From assembly GCA_950106755.1 (NCBI GenBank), contig OX467085.1:992001-1056000 (forward strand): a stretch of 64,000 nt of DNA. Direction: 5' to 3'. The translations under genes and the position numbers were made by a program. This document shows positions 1 through 11,654 of the stretch, piece by piece; position 1 is the first letter of the stretch, and the number at the start of each line of letters is the position of its first letter. Origin of the DNA: Climacium dendroides. Taxonomy: Eukaryota > Streptophyta > Bryopsida > Hypnales > Climaciaceae. The notes below the pieces were generated by a model. That model saw nothing but the letters and a program-made list of their open reading frames with translations, ran no database searches and was not told where the DNA came from.

Positions 1-333
1 ATAGACACCAAACCAATAAATTATATCGATTTGACGTGGAAGCATGTCCGAAAACATAACACACAAGTTGAAAACCTTCAAAATAATTAGGATTCATAGA
101 AAAATGAAGATTAAGAGAACCCTATTGATTCCCCACACTTCTTCAATGGAAATCGGTTTTAAAAAAAAGACTCTAGAAATCATGTTGGATTTGATAGACA
201 CCAAACCAATAAATTATATCGATTTGACGTGGAGGTATGTCCAAAAACATAACACACAAGTTGCAAACCTTCAAAATAATTAGGATTCATAGAAAAATGA
301 AGTTTAAGAGAACCCTATTGATTCCCCACACTT

Positions 334-350
334 CTTCAATGGAAATCGGT
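334..350 (+). promoter_or_regulatory. CENP-B-box-like motif in type A monomers (representative)
   Basis: CTTCAATGGAAATCGGT, aligned without gaps to the mammalian CENP-B box consensus YTTCGTTGGAARCGGGA, matches 12 of 17 positions. Of the nine bases usually regarded as essential for binding (nTTCGnnnnAnnCGGGn), six match: TTC, the central A and two G. The first G and the C and G before the last two G do not match. With a one-base gap, TTC...A...CGG would also line up. The motif sits at monomer positions 52-68 and is kept in most type A copies. That it is bound by any protein is inference. Twelve of 17 can arise by chance, and no organism or CENP-B homologue is known here. Confidence 0.4.
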
Positions 351-361
351 TTTAAAAAAAA
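350..361 (+). repeat. T4A8 tract beside the box (representative)
   Basis: A run of four T and eight A follows the box directly in type A. Type B keeps the A8 after CTATT. The run length does not vary in the array. It is altered only by substitution, for example AAGAAAAAG in domain III, AAACAAAG and TTTTGAAAAAAAG in domain II, and AAAAGAAAG in subclass B3. Such tracts resist wrapping or bend DNA and often help position nucleosomes. That role is inference here. Confidence 0.6.
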
Positions 362-861
362 GACTCTAGAAATCATGTTGGATTTGATAGACACCAAACC
401 AATAATTTATATCGATTTGACGTGGAATCATGTCCGAAAACATAACACACAAACTGAAAACCTTCAAAATAATTAGGATTCATAGAAAAATGAAGTTTAA
501 GAGAACCCTATTGACTCCCCACACTTCTTCAATGGAAATAGGTTTTAAAAAAAAGACTCTAGAAATCATGTTGGATTTGATAGACACCAAACCAATAAAT
601 TATATCGATTTGACGTGGAAGCATGTCCGAAAACATAACACACAAGTATCAAACCTTCAAAATAATTAGGATTCATAGAAAAATGAAGTTTAAGAGAACC
701 CTATTGATTCCCCACACTTCTTCAATGGAAATCGGTTTTAAAAAAAAGACTCTAGAAATCATGTTGGATTTGATAGACACCAAACCAATAATTTATATCG
801 ATTTGACGTGGGATCATGTCCGAAAACATAACACACAAGTATCAAACCTTCAAAATAATTA

Positions 862-1053
862 GGATTTGTAGAAAAATGAAGTTTAAGAGAACCTGATTGA
901 TTCCCTACACTTCTTCAATTGAACTTCTATTAAAAAAAAGACTCTAGAAATCATGTTGGATTTGATAAACACCAAACCAATAAATTATATCGATTTGACG
1001 TGGAAGCATGTCCGAAAACATAACACACAAGTTGAAAACCTTCAAAATAATTA
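862..1053 (+). repeat. Type B monomer, subclass B1, 192 bp
   Basis: This is a representative of the commonest B haplotype in domain I. Compared with type A it begins GGATTTGTAG, reads AACCTGATTG instead of AACCCTATTG, has CCCTAC instead of CCCCAC, and carries CAATTGAACTTCTATT where A has CAATGGAAATCGGTTTT, with one base less. It is usually followed by GATAAACACC. The substitutions travel together, so this is a true subclass and not random noise. The CCTGAT change puts an in-frame TGA into the open frame seen in A monomers, and the missing base shifts that frame. Confidence 0.93.
914..923. repeat. 10-bp perfect palindrome in type B box (representative)
   Basis: TTCAATTGAA is its own reverse complement. 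It occupies the position where type A reads TTCAATGGAA, so a single T to G difference breaks the dyad in A. Most B monomers keep it. Exceptions are a TTCATTTGAA form at 2261, 4573, 7464, 14211 and 54857 (box starts) and a CAGTTG form near 55,825. In two B monomers near 61,995 and 62,764 the next base block reads GAAATTC, which leaves the palindrome intact. Any function is unknown. Confidence 0.8.
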
Positions 1054-2017
1054 GGATTCATAGAAAAATGAAGTTTAAGAGAACCCTATTGATTCCCCAC
1101 ACTTCTTCAATGGAAATCGGTTTTAAAAAAAAGACTCTAGAAATCATGTTGGATTTGATAGACACCAAACCAATAAATTATATCGATTTGACGTGGAGGT
1201 ATGTCCGAAAACATAACACACAAGTTGCAAACCTTCAAAATAATTAGGATTCATAGAAAAATGAAGTTTAAGAGAACCCTATTGATTCCCCACACTTCTT
1301 CAATGGAAATCGGTTTTAAAAAAAAGACTCTAGAAATCATGTTGGATTTGATAGACACCAAACCAATAATTTATATCGATTTGACGTGGAATCATGTCCG
1401 AAAACATAACACACAAGTATCAAACCTTCAAAATAATTAGGATTTGTAGAAAAATGAAGTTTAAGAGAACCTGATTGATTCCCTACACTTCTTCAATTGA
1501 ACTTCTATTAAAAAAAAGACTCTAGAAATCATGTTGGATTTGATAAACACCAAACCAATAAATTATATCGATTTGACGTGGAAGCATGTCCGAAAACATA
1601 ACACACAAGTTGAAAACCTTCAAAATAATTAGGATTCATAGAAAAATGAAGTTTAAGAGAACCCTATTGATTCCCCACACTTCTTCAATGGAAATCGGTT
1701 TTAAAAAAAAGACTCTAGAAATCATGTTGGATTTGATAGACACCAAACCAATAATTTATATCGATTTGACGTGGAATCATGTCCGAAAACATAACACACA
1801 AACTGAAAACCTTCAAAATAATTAGGATTCATAGAAAAATGAAGTTTAAGAGAACCCTATTGACTCCCCACACTTCTTCAATGGAAATCGGTTTTAAAAA
1901 AAAGACTCTAGAAATCATGTTGGATTTGATAGACACCAAACCAATAAATTATATCGATTTGACGTGGAAGCATGTCCGAAAACATAACACACAAGTATCA
2001 AACCTTCAAAATAATTA

Positions 2018-2209
2018 GGATTCATAGAAAAATGAAGTTTAAGAGAACCCTATTGATTCCCCACACTTCTTCAATTGAACTTCTATTAAAAAAAAGACTC
2101 TAGAAATCATGTTGGATTTGATAGACACCAAACCAATAATTTATATCGATTTGACGTGGGATCATGTCCGAAAACATAACACACAAGTATCAAACCTTCA
2201 AAATAATTA
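2018..2209 (+). repeat. Subclass B2 monomer: A-type 5' part with B-type box
   Basis: The first third reads like type A (GGATTCATAG, AACCCTATTG, CCCCAC). The box then switches to the B version, CAATTGAACTTC, with the one-base deletion. This chimeric haplotype is common, for example at 4,138, 4,330, 18,402, 18,594, throughout 28.4-29.2 kb, and at 39.2-39.7 kb. It shows that the A and B halves have been recombined inside a monomer, by conversion or unequal crossover with a breakpoint between about monomer positions 45 and 58. Confidence 0.88.
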
Positions 2210-4060
2210 GGATTTGTAGAAAAATGAAGTTTAAGAGAACCTGATTGATTCCCTACACTTCTTCATTTGAACTTCTATTAAAAAAAAGACTCTAGAAATC
2301 ATGTTGGATTTGATAAACACCAAACCAATAAATTATATCGATTTGACGTGGAAGCATGTCCGAAAACATAACACACAAGTTGCAAACCTTCAAAATAATT
2401 AGGATTCATAGAAAAATGAAGTTTAAGAGAACCCTATTGATTCCCCACACTTCTTCAATGGAAATCGGTTTTAAAAAAAAGACTCTAGAAATCATGTTGG
2501 ATTTGATAGACACCAAACCAATAAATTATATCGATTTGACGTGGAGGTATGTCCGAAAACATAACACACAAGTTGAAAACCTTCAAAATAATTAGGATTC
2601 ATAGAAAAATGAAGTTTAAGAGAACCCTATTGATTCCCCACACTTCTTCAATGGAAATCGGTTTTAAAAAAAAGACTCTAGAAATCATGTTGGATTTGAT
2701 AGACACCAAACCAATAAATTATATCGATTTGACGTGGAAGCATGTCCGAAAACATAACACACAAGTATCAAACCTTCAAAATAATTAGGATTCATAGAAA
2801 AATGAAGTTTAAGAGAACCCTATTGATTCCCCACACTTCTTCAATGGAAATCGGTTTTAAAAAAAAGACTCTAGAAATCATGTTGGATTTGATAGACACC
2901 AAACCAATAAATTATATCGATTTGACGTGGAAGCATGTCCGAAAACATAACACACAAGTTGAAAACCTTCAAAATAATTAGGATTCATAGAAAAATGAAG
3001 TTTAAGAGAACCCTATTGATTCCCCACACTTCTTCAATGGAAATCGGTTTTAAAAAAAAGACTCTAGAAATCATGTTGGATTTGATAGACACCAAACCAA
3101 TAAATTATATCGATTTGACGTGGAGGTATGTCCAAAAACATAACACACAAGTTGCAAACCTTCAAAATAATTAGGATTCATAGAAAAATGAAGTTTAAGA
3201 GAACCCTATTGATTCCCCACACTTCTTCAATGGAAATCGGTTTTAAAAAAAAGACTCTAGAAATCATGTTGGATTTGATAGACACCAAACCAATAATTTA
3301 TATCGATTTGACGTGGAATCATGTCCGAAAACATAACACACAAACTGAAAACCTTCAAAATAATTAGGATTCATAGAAAAATGAAGTTTAAGAGAACCCT
3401 ATTGACTCCCCACACTTCTTCAATGGAAATCGGTTTTAAAAAAAAGACTCTAGAAATCATGTTGGATTTGATAGACACCAAACCAATAAATTATATCGAT
3501 TTGACGTGGAAGCATGTCCGAAAACATAACACACAAGTATCAAACCTTCAAAATAATTAGGATTCATAGAAAAATGAAGTTTAAGAGAACCCTATTGATT
3601 CCCCACACTTCTTCAATGGAAATCGGTTTTAAAAAAAAGACTCTAGAAATCATGTTGGATTTGATAGACACCAAACCAATAATTTATATCGATTTGACGT
3701 GGGATCATGTCCGAAAACATAACACACAAGTATCAAACCTTCAAAATAATTAGGATTTGTAGAAAAATGAAGTTTAAGAGAACCTGATTGATTCCCTACA
3801 CTTCTTCAATTGAACTTCTATTAAAAAAAAGACTCTAGAAATCATGTTGGATTTGATAAACACCAAACCAATAAATTATATCGATTTGACGTGGAAGCAT
3901 GTCCGAAAACATAACACACAAGTTGCAAACCTTCAAAATAATTAGGATTCATAGAAAAATGAAGTTTAAGAGAACCCTATTGATTCCCCACACTTCTTCA
4001 ATGGAAATCGGTTTTAAAAAAAAGACTCTAGAAATCATGTTGGATTTGATAGACACCAAA
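2018..4060 (+). repeat. Block recurring at 4,330, 7,221 and 13,968
   Basis: The block opens with a B2 monomer followed by a B monomer with the CTTCATTTGAAC form, then at least five A monomers in fixed order. The CATTTG form is at 2261, 4573, 7464 and 14211, displaced by 2,312, 2,891 and 6,747 bp. The first two copies stay collinear for about 2.0 kb. The 4,330 and 7,221 copies agree for about 1.45 kb, until GATAGAC becomes GATAAAC. Four copies within 14 kb show repeated copying of the same segment. Confidence 0.78.
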
Positions 4061-5189
4061 CCAATAATTTATATCGATTTGACGTGGGATCATGTCCGAA
4101 AACATAACACACAAGTATCAAACCTTCAAAATAATTAGGATTCATAGAAAAATGAAGTTTAAGAGAACCCTATTGATTCCCCACACTTCTTCAATTGAAC
4201 TTCTATTAAAAAAAAGACTCTAGAAATCATGTTGGATTTGATAGACACCAAACCAATAATTTATATCGATTTGACGTGGGATCATGTCCGAAAACATAAC
4301 ACACAAGTATCAAACCTTCAAAATAATTAGGATTCATAGAAAAATGAAGTTTAAGAGAACCCTATTGATTCCCCACACTTCTTCAATTGAACTTCTATTA
4401 AAAAAAAGACTCTAGAAATCATGTTGGATTTGATAGACACCAAACCAATAATTTATATCGATTTGACGTGGGATCATGTCCGAAAACATAACACACAAGT
4501 ATCAAACCTTCAAAATAATTAGGATTTGTAGAAAAATGAAGTTTAAGAGAACCTGATTGATTCCCTACACTTCTTCATTTGAACTTCTATTAAAAAAAAG
4601 ACTCTAGAAATCATGTTGGATTTGATAAACACCAAACCAATAAATTATATCGATTTGACGTGGAAGCATGTCCGAAAACATAACACACAAGTTGCAAACC
4701 TTCAAAATAATTAGGATTCATAGAAAAATGAAGTTTAAGAGAACCCTATTGATTCCCCACACTTCTTCAATGGAAATCGGTTTTAAAAAAAAGACTCTAG
4801 AAATCATGTTGGATTTGATAGACACCAAACCAATAAATTATATCGATTTGACGTGGAGGTATGTCCGAAAACATAACACACAAGTTGAAAACCTTCAAAA
4901 TAATTAGGATTCATAGAAAAATGAAGTTTAAGAGAACCCTATTGATTCCCCACACTTCTTCAATGGAAATCGGTTTTAAAAAAAAGACTCTAGAAATCAT
5001 GTTGGATTTGATAGACACCAAACCAATAAATTATATCGATTTGACGTGGAAGCATGTCCGAAAACATAACACACAAGTATCAAACCTTCAAAATAATTAG
5101 GATTCATAGAAAAATGAAGTTTAAGAGAACCCTATTGATTCCCCACACTTCTTCAATGGAAATCGGTTTTAAAAAAAAGACTCTAGAAA

Positions 5190-7440
5190 TCATGTTGGAT
5201 TTGATAGACACCAAACCAATAAATTATATCGATTTGACGTGGAAGCATGTCCGAAAACATAACACACAAGTTGAAAACCTTCAAAATAATTAGGATTCAT
5301 AGAAAAATGAAGTTTAAGAGAACCCTATTGATTCCCCACACTTCTTCAATGGAAATCGGTTTTAAAAAAAAGACTCTAGAAATCATGTTGGATTTGATAG
5401 ACACCAAACCAATAAATTATATCGATTTGACGTGGAGGTATGTCCAAAAACATAACACACAAGTTGCAAACCTTCAAAATAATTAGGATTCATAGAAAAA
5501 TGAAGTTTAAGAGAACCCTATTGATTCCCCACACTTCTTCAATGGAAATCGGTTTTAAAAAAAAGACTCTAGAAATCATGTTGGATTTGATAGACACCAA
5601 ACCAATAATTTATATCGATTTGACGTGGAATCATGTCCGAAAACATAACACACAAACTGAAAACCTTCAAAATAATTAGGATTCATAGAAAAATGAAGTT
5701 TAAGAGAACCCTATTGACTCCCCACACTTCTTCAATGGAAATCGGTTTTAAAAAAAAGACTCTAGAAATCATGTTGGATTTGATAGACACCAAACCAATA
5801 AATTATATCGATTTGACGTGGAAGCATGTCCGAAAACATAACACACAAGTATCAAACCTTCAAAATAATTAGGATTCATAGAAAAATGAAGTTTAAGAGA
5901 ACCCTATTGATTCCCCACACTTCTTCAATGGAAATCGGTTTTAAAAAAAAGACTCTAGAAATCATGTTGGATTTGATAGACACCAAACCAATAATTTATA
6001 TCGATTTGACGTGGGATCATGTCCGAAAACATAACACACAAGTATCAAACCTTCAAAATAATTAGGATTTGTAGAAAAATGAAGTTTAAGAGAACCTGAT
6101 TGATTCCCTACACTTCTTCAATTGAACTTCTATTAAAAAAAAGACTCTAGAAATCATGTTGGATTTGATAAACACCAAACCAATAAATTATATCGATTTG
6201 ACGTGGAAGCATGTCCGAAAACATAACACACAAGTTGCAAACCTTCAAAATAATTAGGATTCATAGAAAAATGAAGTTTAAGAGAACCCTATTGATTCCC
6301 CACACTTCTTCAATGGAAATCGGTTTTAAAAAAAAGACTCTAGAAATCATGTTGGATTTGATAGACACCAAACCAATAAATTATATCGATTTGACGTGGA
6401 GGTATGTCCGAAAACATAACACACAAGTTGCAAACCTTCAAAATAATTAGGATTCATAGAAAAATGAAGTTTAAGAGAACCCTATTGATTTCCCACACTT
6501 CTTCAATGGAAATCGGTTTTAAAAAAAAGACTCTAGAAATCATGTTGGATTTGATAGACACCAAACCAATAATTTATATCGATTTGACGTGGAATCATGT
6601 CCGAAAACATAACACACAAGTATCAAACCTTCAAAATAATTAGGATTTGTAGAAAAATGAAGTTTAAGAGAACCTGATTGATTCCCTACACTTCTTCAAT
6701 TGAACTTCTATTAAAAAAAAGACTCTAGAAATCATGTTGGATTTGATAAACACCAAACCAATAAATTATATCGATTTGACGTGGAAGCATGTCCGAAAAC
6801 ATAACACACAAGTTGAAAACCTTCAAAATAATTAGGATTCATAGAAAAATGAAGTTTAAGAGAACCCTATTGATTCCCCACACTTCTTCAATGGAAATCG
6901 GTTTTAAAAAAAAGACTCTAGAAATCATGTTGGATTTGATAGACACCAAACCAATAATTTATATCGATTTGACGTGGAATCATGTCCGAAAACATAACAC
7001 ACAAGTTGAAAACCTTCAAAATAATTAGGATTCATAGAAAAATGAAGTTTAAGAGAACCCTATTGACTCCCCACACTTCTTCAATGGAAATCGGTTTTAA
7101 AAAAAAGACTCTAGAAATCATGTTGGATTTGATAGACACCAAACCAATAAATTATATCGATTTGACGTGGAAGCATGTCCGAAAACATAACACACAAGTA
7201 TCAAACCTTCAAAATAATTAGGATTCATAGAAAAATGAAGTTTAAGAGAACCCTATTGATTCCCCACACTTCTTCAATTGAACTTCTATTAAAAAAAAGA
7301 CTCTAGAAATCATGTTGGATTTGATAGACACCAAACCAATAATTTATATCGATTTGACGTGGGATCATGTCCGAAAACATAACACACAAGTATCAAACCT
7401 TCAAAATAATTAGGATTTGTAGAAAAATGAAGTTTAAGAG
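5190..7440 (+). repeat. 2.25-kb block duplicated at 11,552-13,800
   Basis: Both blocks show the same A/B order and the same monomer variants at an exact displacement of 6,362 bp. A private marker, TTGATTTCCCAC in place of TTGATTCCCCAC, is at 6,488 and 12,850. The left limit is where TTTTAAGAAAAAAAC appears only in the second copy (about 11.53 kb). The right limit is where the B box at 7.4 kb is replaced by A sequence at 13.8 kb. Confidence 0.8.
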
Positions 7441-7589
7441 AACCTGATTGATTCCCTACACTTCTTCATTTGAACTTCTATTAAAAAAAAGACTCTAGAA
7501 ATCATGTTGGATTTGATAAACACCAAACCAATAAATTATATCGATTTGACGTGGAAGCATGTCCGAAAACATAACACACAAGTTGCAAA

Positions 7590-9265
7590 CCTTCAAAATA
7601 ATTAGGATTCATAGAAAAATGAAGTTTAAGAGAACCCTATTGATTCCCCACACTTCTTCAATGGAAATCGGTTTTAAAAAAAAGACTCTAGAAATCATGT
7701 TGGATTTGATAGACACCAAACCAATAAATTATATCGATTTGACGTGGAGGTATGTCCGAAAACATAACACACAAGTTGAAAACCTTCAAAATAATTAGGA
7801 TTCATAGAAAAATGAAGTTTAAGAGAACCCTATTGATTCCCCACACTTCTTCAATGGAAATCGGTTTTAAAAAAAAGACTCTAGAAATCATGTTGGATTT
7901 GATAGACACCAAACCAATAAATTATATCGATTTGACGTGGAAGCATGTCCGAAAACATAACACACAAGTATCAAACCTTCAAAATAATTAGGATTCATAG
8001 AAAAATGAAGTTTAAGAGAACCCTATTGATTCCCCACACTTCTTCAATGGAAATCGGTTTTAAAAAAAAGACTCTAGAAATCATGTTGGATTTGATAGAC
8101 ACCAAACCAATAAATTATATCGATTTGACGTGGAAGCATGTCCGAAAACATAACACACAAGTTGAAAACCTTCAAAATAATTAGGATTCATAGAAAAATG
8201 AAGTTTAAGAGAACCCTATTGATTCCCCACACTTCTTCAATGGAAATCGGTTTTAAAAAAAAGACTCTAGAAATCATGTTGGATTTGATAGACACCAAAC
8301 CAATAAATTATATCGATTTGACGTGGAGGTATGTCCAAAAACATAACACACAAGTTGCAAACCTTCAAAATAATTAGGATTCATAGAAAAATGAAGTTTA
8401 AGAGAACCCTATTGATTCCCCACACTTCTTCAATGGAAATCGGTTTTAAAAAAAAGACTCTAGAAATCATGTTGGATTTGATAGACACCAAACCAATAAT
8501 TTATATCGATTTGACGTGGAATCATGTCCGAAAACATAACACACAAACTGAAAACCTTCAAAATAATTAGGATTCATAGAAAAATGAAGTTTAAGAGAAC
8601 CCTATTGACTCCCCACACTTCTTCAATGGAAATCGGTTTTAAAAAAAAGACTCTAGAAATCATGTTGGATTTGATAAACACCAAACCAATAAATTATATC
8701 GATTTGACGTGGAAGCATGTCCGAAAACATAACACACAAGTTGCAAACCTTCAAAATAATTAGGATTCATAGAAAAATGAAGTTTAAGAGAACCCTATTG
8801 ATTCCCCACACTTCTTCAATGGAAATCGGTTTTAAAAAAAAGACTCTAGAAATCATGTTGGATTTGATAGACACCAAACCAATAATTTATATCGATTTGA
8901 CGTGGGATCATGTCCGAAAACATAACACACAAGTATCAAACCTTCAAAATAATTAGGATTTGTAGAAAAATGAAGTTTAAGAGAACCTGATTGATTCCCT
9001 ACACTTCTTCAATTGAACTTCTATTAAAAAAAAGACTCTAGAAATCATGTTGGATTTGATAAACACCAAACCAATAAATTATATCGATTTGACGTGGAAG
9101 CATGTCCGAAAACATAACACACAAGTTGAAAACCTTCAAAATAATTAGGATTCATAGAAAAATGAAGTTTAAGAGAACCCTATTGATTCCCCACACTTCT
9201 TCAATGGAAATCGGTTTTAAAAAAAAGACTCTAGAAATCATGTTGGATTTGATAGACACCAAACC
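7590..9265 (+). repeat. 1.67-kb block duplicated at about 9,518-11,193
   Basis: The displacement is 1,928 bp (10 monomers, two of them B). The order of variants TGGAGGTATGTCCAAAAAC, CAAACTG, GACTCCCC with GATAAAC, TGGGATC and then B1 is the same in both. The left limit is a GTTGCAAACC/GTTGAAAACC difference. The right limit is where IIY-type (ATAATTTAT) and INY-type (ATAAATTAT) sequences diverge at about 9,265 and 11,193. Confidence 0.75.
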
Positions 9266-10119
9266 AATAATTTATATCGATTTGACGTGGGATCATGTCC
9301 GAAAACATAACACACAAGTATCAAACCTTCAAAATAATTAGGATTTGTAGAAAAATGAAGTTTAAGAGAACCTGATTGATTCCCTACACTTCTTCAATTG
9401 AACTTCTATTAAAAAAAAGACTCTAGAAATCATGTAGGATTTGATAAACACCAAACCAATAAATTATATCGATTTGACGTGGAAGCATGTCCGAAAACAT
9501 AACACACAAGTTGAAAACCTTCAAAATAATTAGGATTCATAGAAAAATGAAGTTTAAGAGAACCCTATTGATTCCCCACACTTCTTCAATGGAAATCGGT
9601 TTTAAAAAAAAGACTCTAGAAATCATGTTGGATTTGATAGACACCAAACCAATAAATTATATCGATTTGACGTGGAGGTATGTCCGAAAACATAACACAC
9701 AAGTTGAAAACCTTCAAAATAATTAGGATTCATAGAAAAATGAAGTTTAAGAGAACCCTATTGATTCCCCACACTTCTTCAATGGAAATCGGTTTTAAAA
9801 AAAAGACTCTAGAAATCATGTTGGATTTGATAGACACCAAACCAATAAATTATATCGATTTGACGTGGAAGCATGTCCGAAAACATAACACACAAGTATC
9901 AAACCTTCAAAATAATTAGGATTCATAGAAAAATGAAGTTTAAGAGAACCCTATTGATTCCCCACACTTCTTCAATGGAAATCGGTTTTAAAAAAAAGAC
10001 TCTAGAAATCATGTTGGATTTGATAGACACCAAACCAATAAATTATATCGATTTGACGTGGAAGCATGTCCGAAAACATAACACACAAGTTGAAAACCTT
10101 CAAAATAATTAGGATTCAT

Positions 10120-11605
10120 AGAAAAATGAAGTTTAAGAGAACCCTATTGATTCCCCACACTTCTTCAATGGAAATCGGTTTTAAAAAAAAGACTCTAGAA
10201 ATCATGTTGGATTTGATAGACACCAAACCAATAAATTATATCGATTTGACGTGGAGGTATGTCCAAAAACATAACACACAAGTTGCAAACCTTCAAAATA
10301 ATTAGGATTCATAGAAAAATGAAGTTTAAGAGAACCCTATTGATTCCCCACACTTCTTCAATGGAAATCGGTTTTAAAAAAAAGACTCTAGAAATCATGT
10401 TGGATTTGATAGACACCAAACCAATAATTTATATCGATTTGACGTGGAATCATGTCCGAAAACATAACACACAAACTGAAAACCTTCAAAATAATTAGGA
10501 TTCATAGAAAAATGAAGTTTAAGAGAACCCTATTGACTCCCCACACTTCTTCAATGGAAATCGGTTTTAAAAAAAAGACTCTAGAAATCATGTTGGATTT
10601 GATAAACACCAAACCAATAAATTATATCGATTTGACGTGGAAGCATGTCCGAAAACATAACACACAAGTTGCAAACCTTCAAAATAATTAGGATTCATAG
10701 AAAAATGAAGTTTAAGAGAACCCTATTGATTCCCCACACTTCTTCAATGGAAATCGGTTTTAAAAAAAAGACTCTAGAAATCATGTTGGATTTGATAGAC
10801 ACCAAACCAATAATTTATATCGATTTGACGTGGGATCATGTCCGAAAACATAACACACAAGTATCAAACCTTCAAAATAATTAGGATTTGTAGAAAAATG
10901 AAGTTTAAGAGAACCTGATTGATTCCCTACACTTCTTCAATTGAACTTCTATTAAAAAAAAGACTCTAGAAATCATGTTGGATTTGATAAACACCAAACC
11001 AATAAATTATATCGATTTGACGTGGAAGCATGTCCGAAAACATAACACACAAGTTGAAAACCTTCAAAATAATTAGGATTCATAGAAAAATGAAGTTTAA
11101 GAGAACCCTATTGATTCCCCACACTTCTTCAATGGAAATCGGTTTTAAAAAAAAGACTCTAGAAATCATGTTGGATTTGATAGACACCAAACCAATAAAT
11201 TATATCGATTTGACGTGGAGGTATGTCCGAAAACATAACACACAAGTTGCAAACCTTCAAAATAATTAGGATTCATAGAAAAATGAAGTTTAAGAGAACC
11301 CTATTGATTCCCCACACTTCTTCAATGGAAATCGGTTTTAAAAAAAAGACTCTAGAAATCATGTTGGATTTGATAGACACCAAACCAATAATTTATATCG
11401 ATTTGACGTGGAATCATGTCCGAAAACATAACACACAAGTATCAAACCTTCAAAATAATTAGGATTTGTAGAAAAATGAAGTTTAAGAGACCCCTATTGA
11501 TTCCCCACACTTCTTCAATGGAAATCGGTTTTAAGAAAAAAACTCTAGAAATCATGTTGGATTTGATAGACACCAAACCAATAAATTATATCGATTTGAC
11601 GTGGA
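10120..11605 (+). repeat. 1.5-kb block duplicated at about 16,482-17,967
   Basis: The displacement is 6,362 bp. The copies share a very rare monomer (11,462 and 17,824) with GGATTTGTAG, GAGACCCCTATTG and TTTTAAGAAAAAAACTC. They part where TGGAAGCATG (first) becomes TGGAAGTATG (second) at about 11.6 and 17.97 kb. Confidence 0.78.
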
Positions 11606-11654
11606 AGCATGTCCGAAAACATAACACACAAGTTGAAAACCTTCAAAATAATTA
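11462..11654 (+). repeat. A/B chimeric monomer with private changes
   Basis: It starts like B1 (GGATTTGTAG), then carries A sequence (CCCTATTGATTCCCC, A box) with two private changes, GAGACCCC and TTTTAAGAAAAAAACTC. A second copy is at 17,824-18,016. Related chimeras with a B1 start and A body but no private changes begin at 13,775 and 16,474. The breakpoint lies between monomer positions about 10 and 31. This is the reciprocal of subclass B2 in its order of parts. Confidence 0.82.

Larger units (their letters stand above)
283..475 (+). repeat. Type A monomer, 193 bp (reference copy)
   Basis: This is a representative of the majority class, with the monomer phased to start at GGATTCATAG. In order it holds an A5 tract, GAGAACCCTATTG, a CENP-B-box-like block, a T4A8 tract, a TCTAGA palindrome, a GATAGACACC or GATAAACACC switch, TTATATCGAT with an ATCGAT palindrome, TTTGACGTGG, GCATGTCCG and the AACACACAAG segment. 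A G+C count on a type A copy gives 63 of 193 bases (about 33%). Four CpGs recur: ATCGGT, ATCGAT, GACGTG and GTCCGA. Most copies differ from one another at only a handful of positions. Two thirds of the array is of this length class. Confidence 0.95.
237..476 (+). other. Recurrent 79-codon open frame, judged non-coding (representative)
   Basis: Most type A monomers give a 240-nt ATG-to-TAG frame, longer than the monomer itself. Because 193 leaves a remainder of 1 on division by 3, the reading frame rotates at each copy. The 47 bases from the ATG to the TAG are therefore read twice, as the first residues (MS[EK]NITHK) of one frame and as the last (..VRKHNTQ..NLQNN) of the frame before. Against coding: neighbours overlap by 47 nt in different frames, all B monomers break the frame by a TGA and/or the missing base, start-loss and nonsense copies occur among A monomers, and amino-acid-changing differences are common. 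There is no obvious ribosome-binding or Kozak context and the protein resembles nothing I know. A transcribed satellite RNA remains possible. Confidence 0.85.

Noticed and set aside
210..232. TATA-like TTATAT and TTGACG as a promoter
   Set aside because: They occur in every monomer as part of the repeat and precede no credible transcription unit. A+T-rich DNA gives such matches readily.
334..350. A true, functional CENP-B box
   Set aside because: Three of the nine essential bases do not match, so only the wording 'box-like' is supported.
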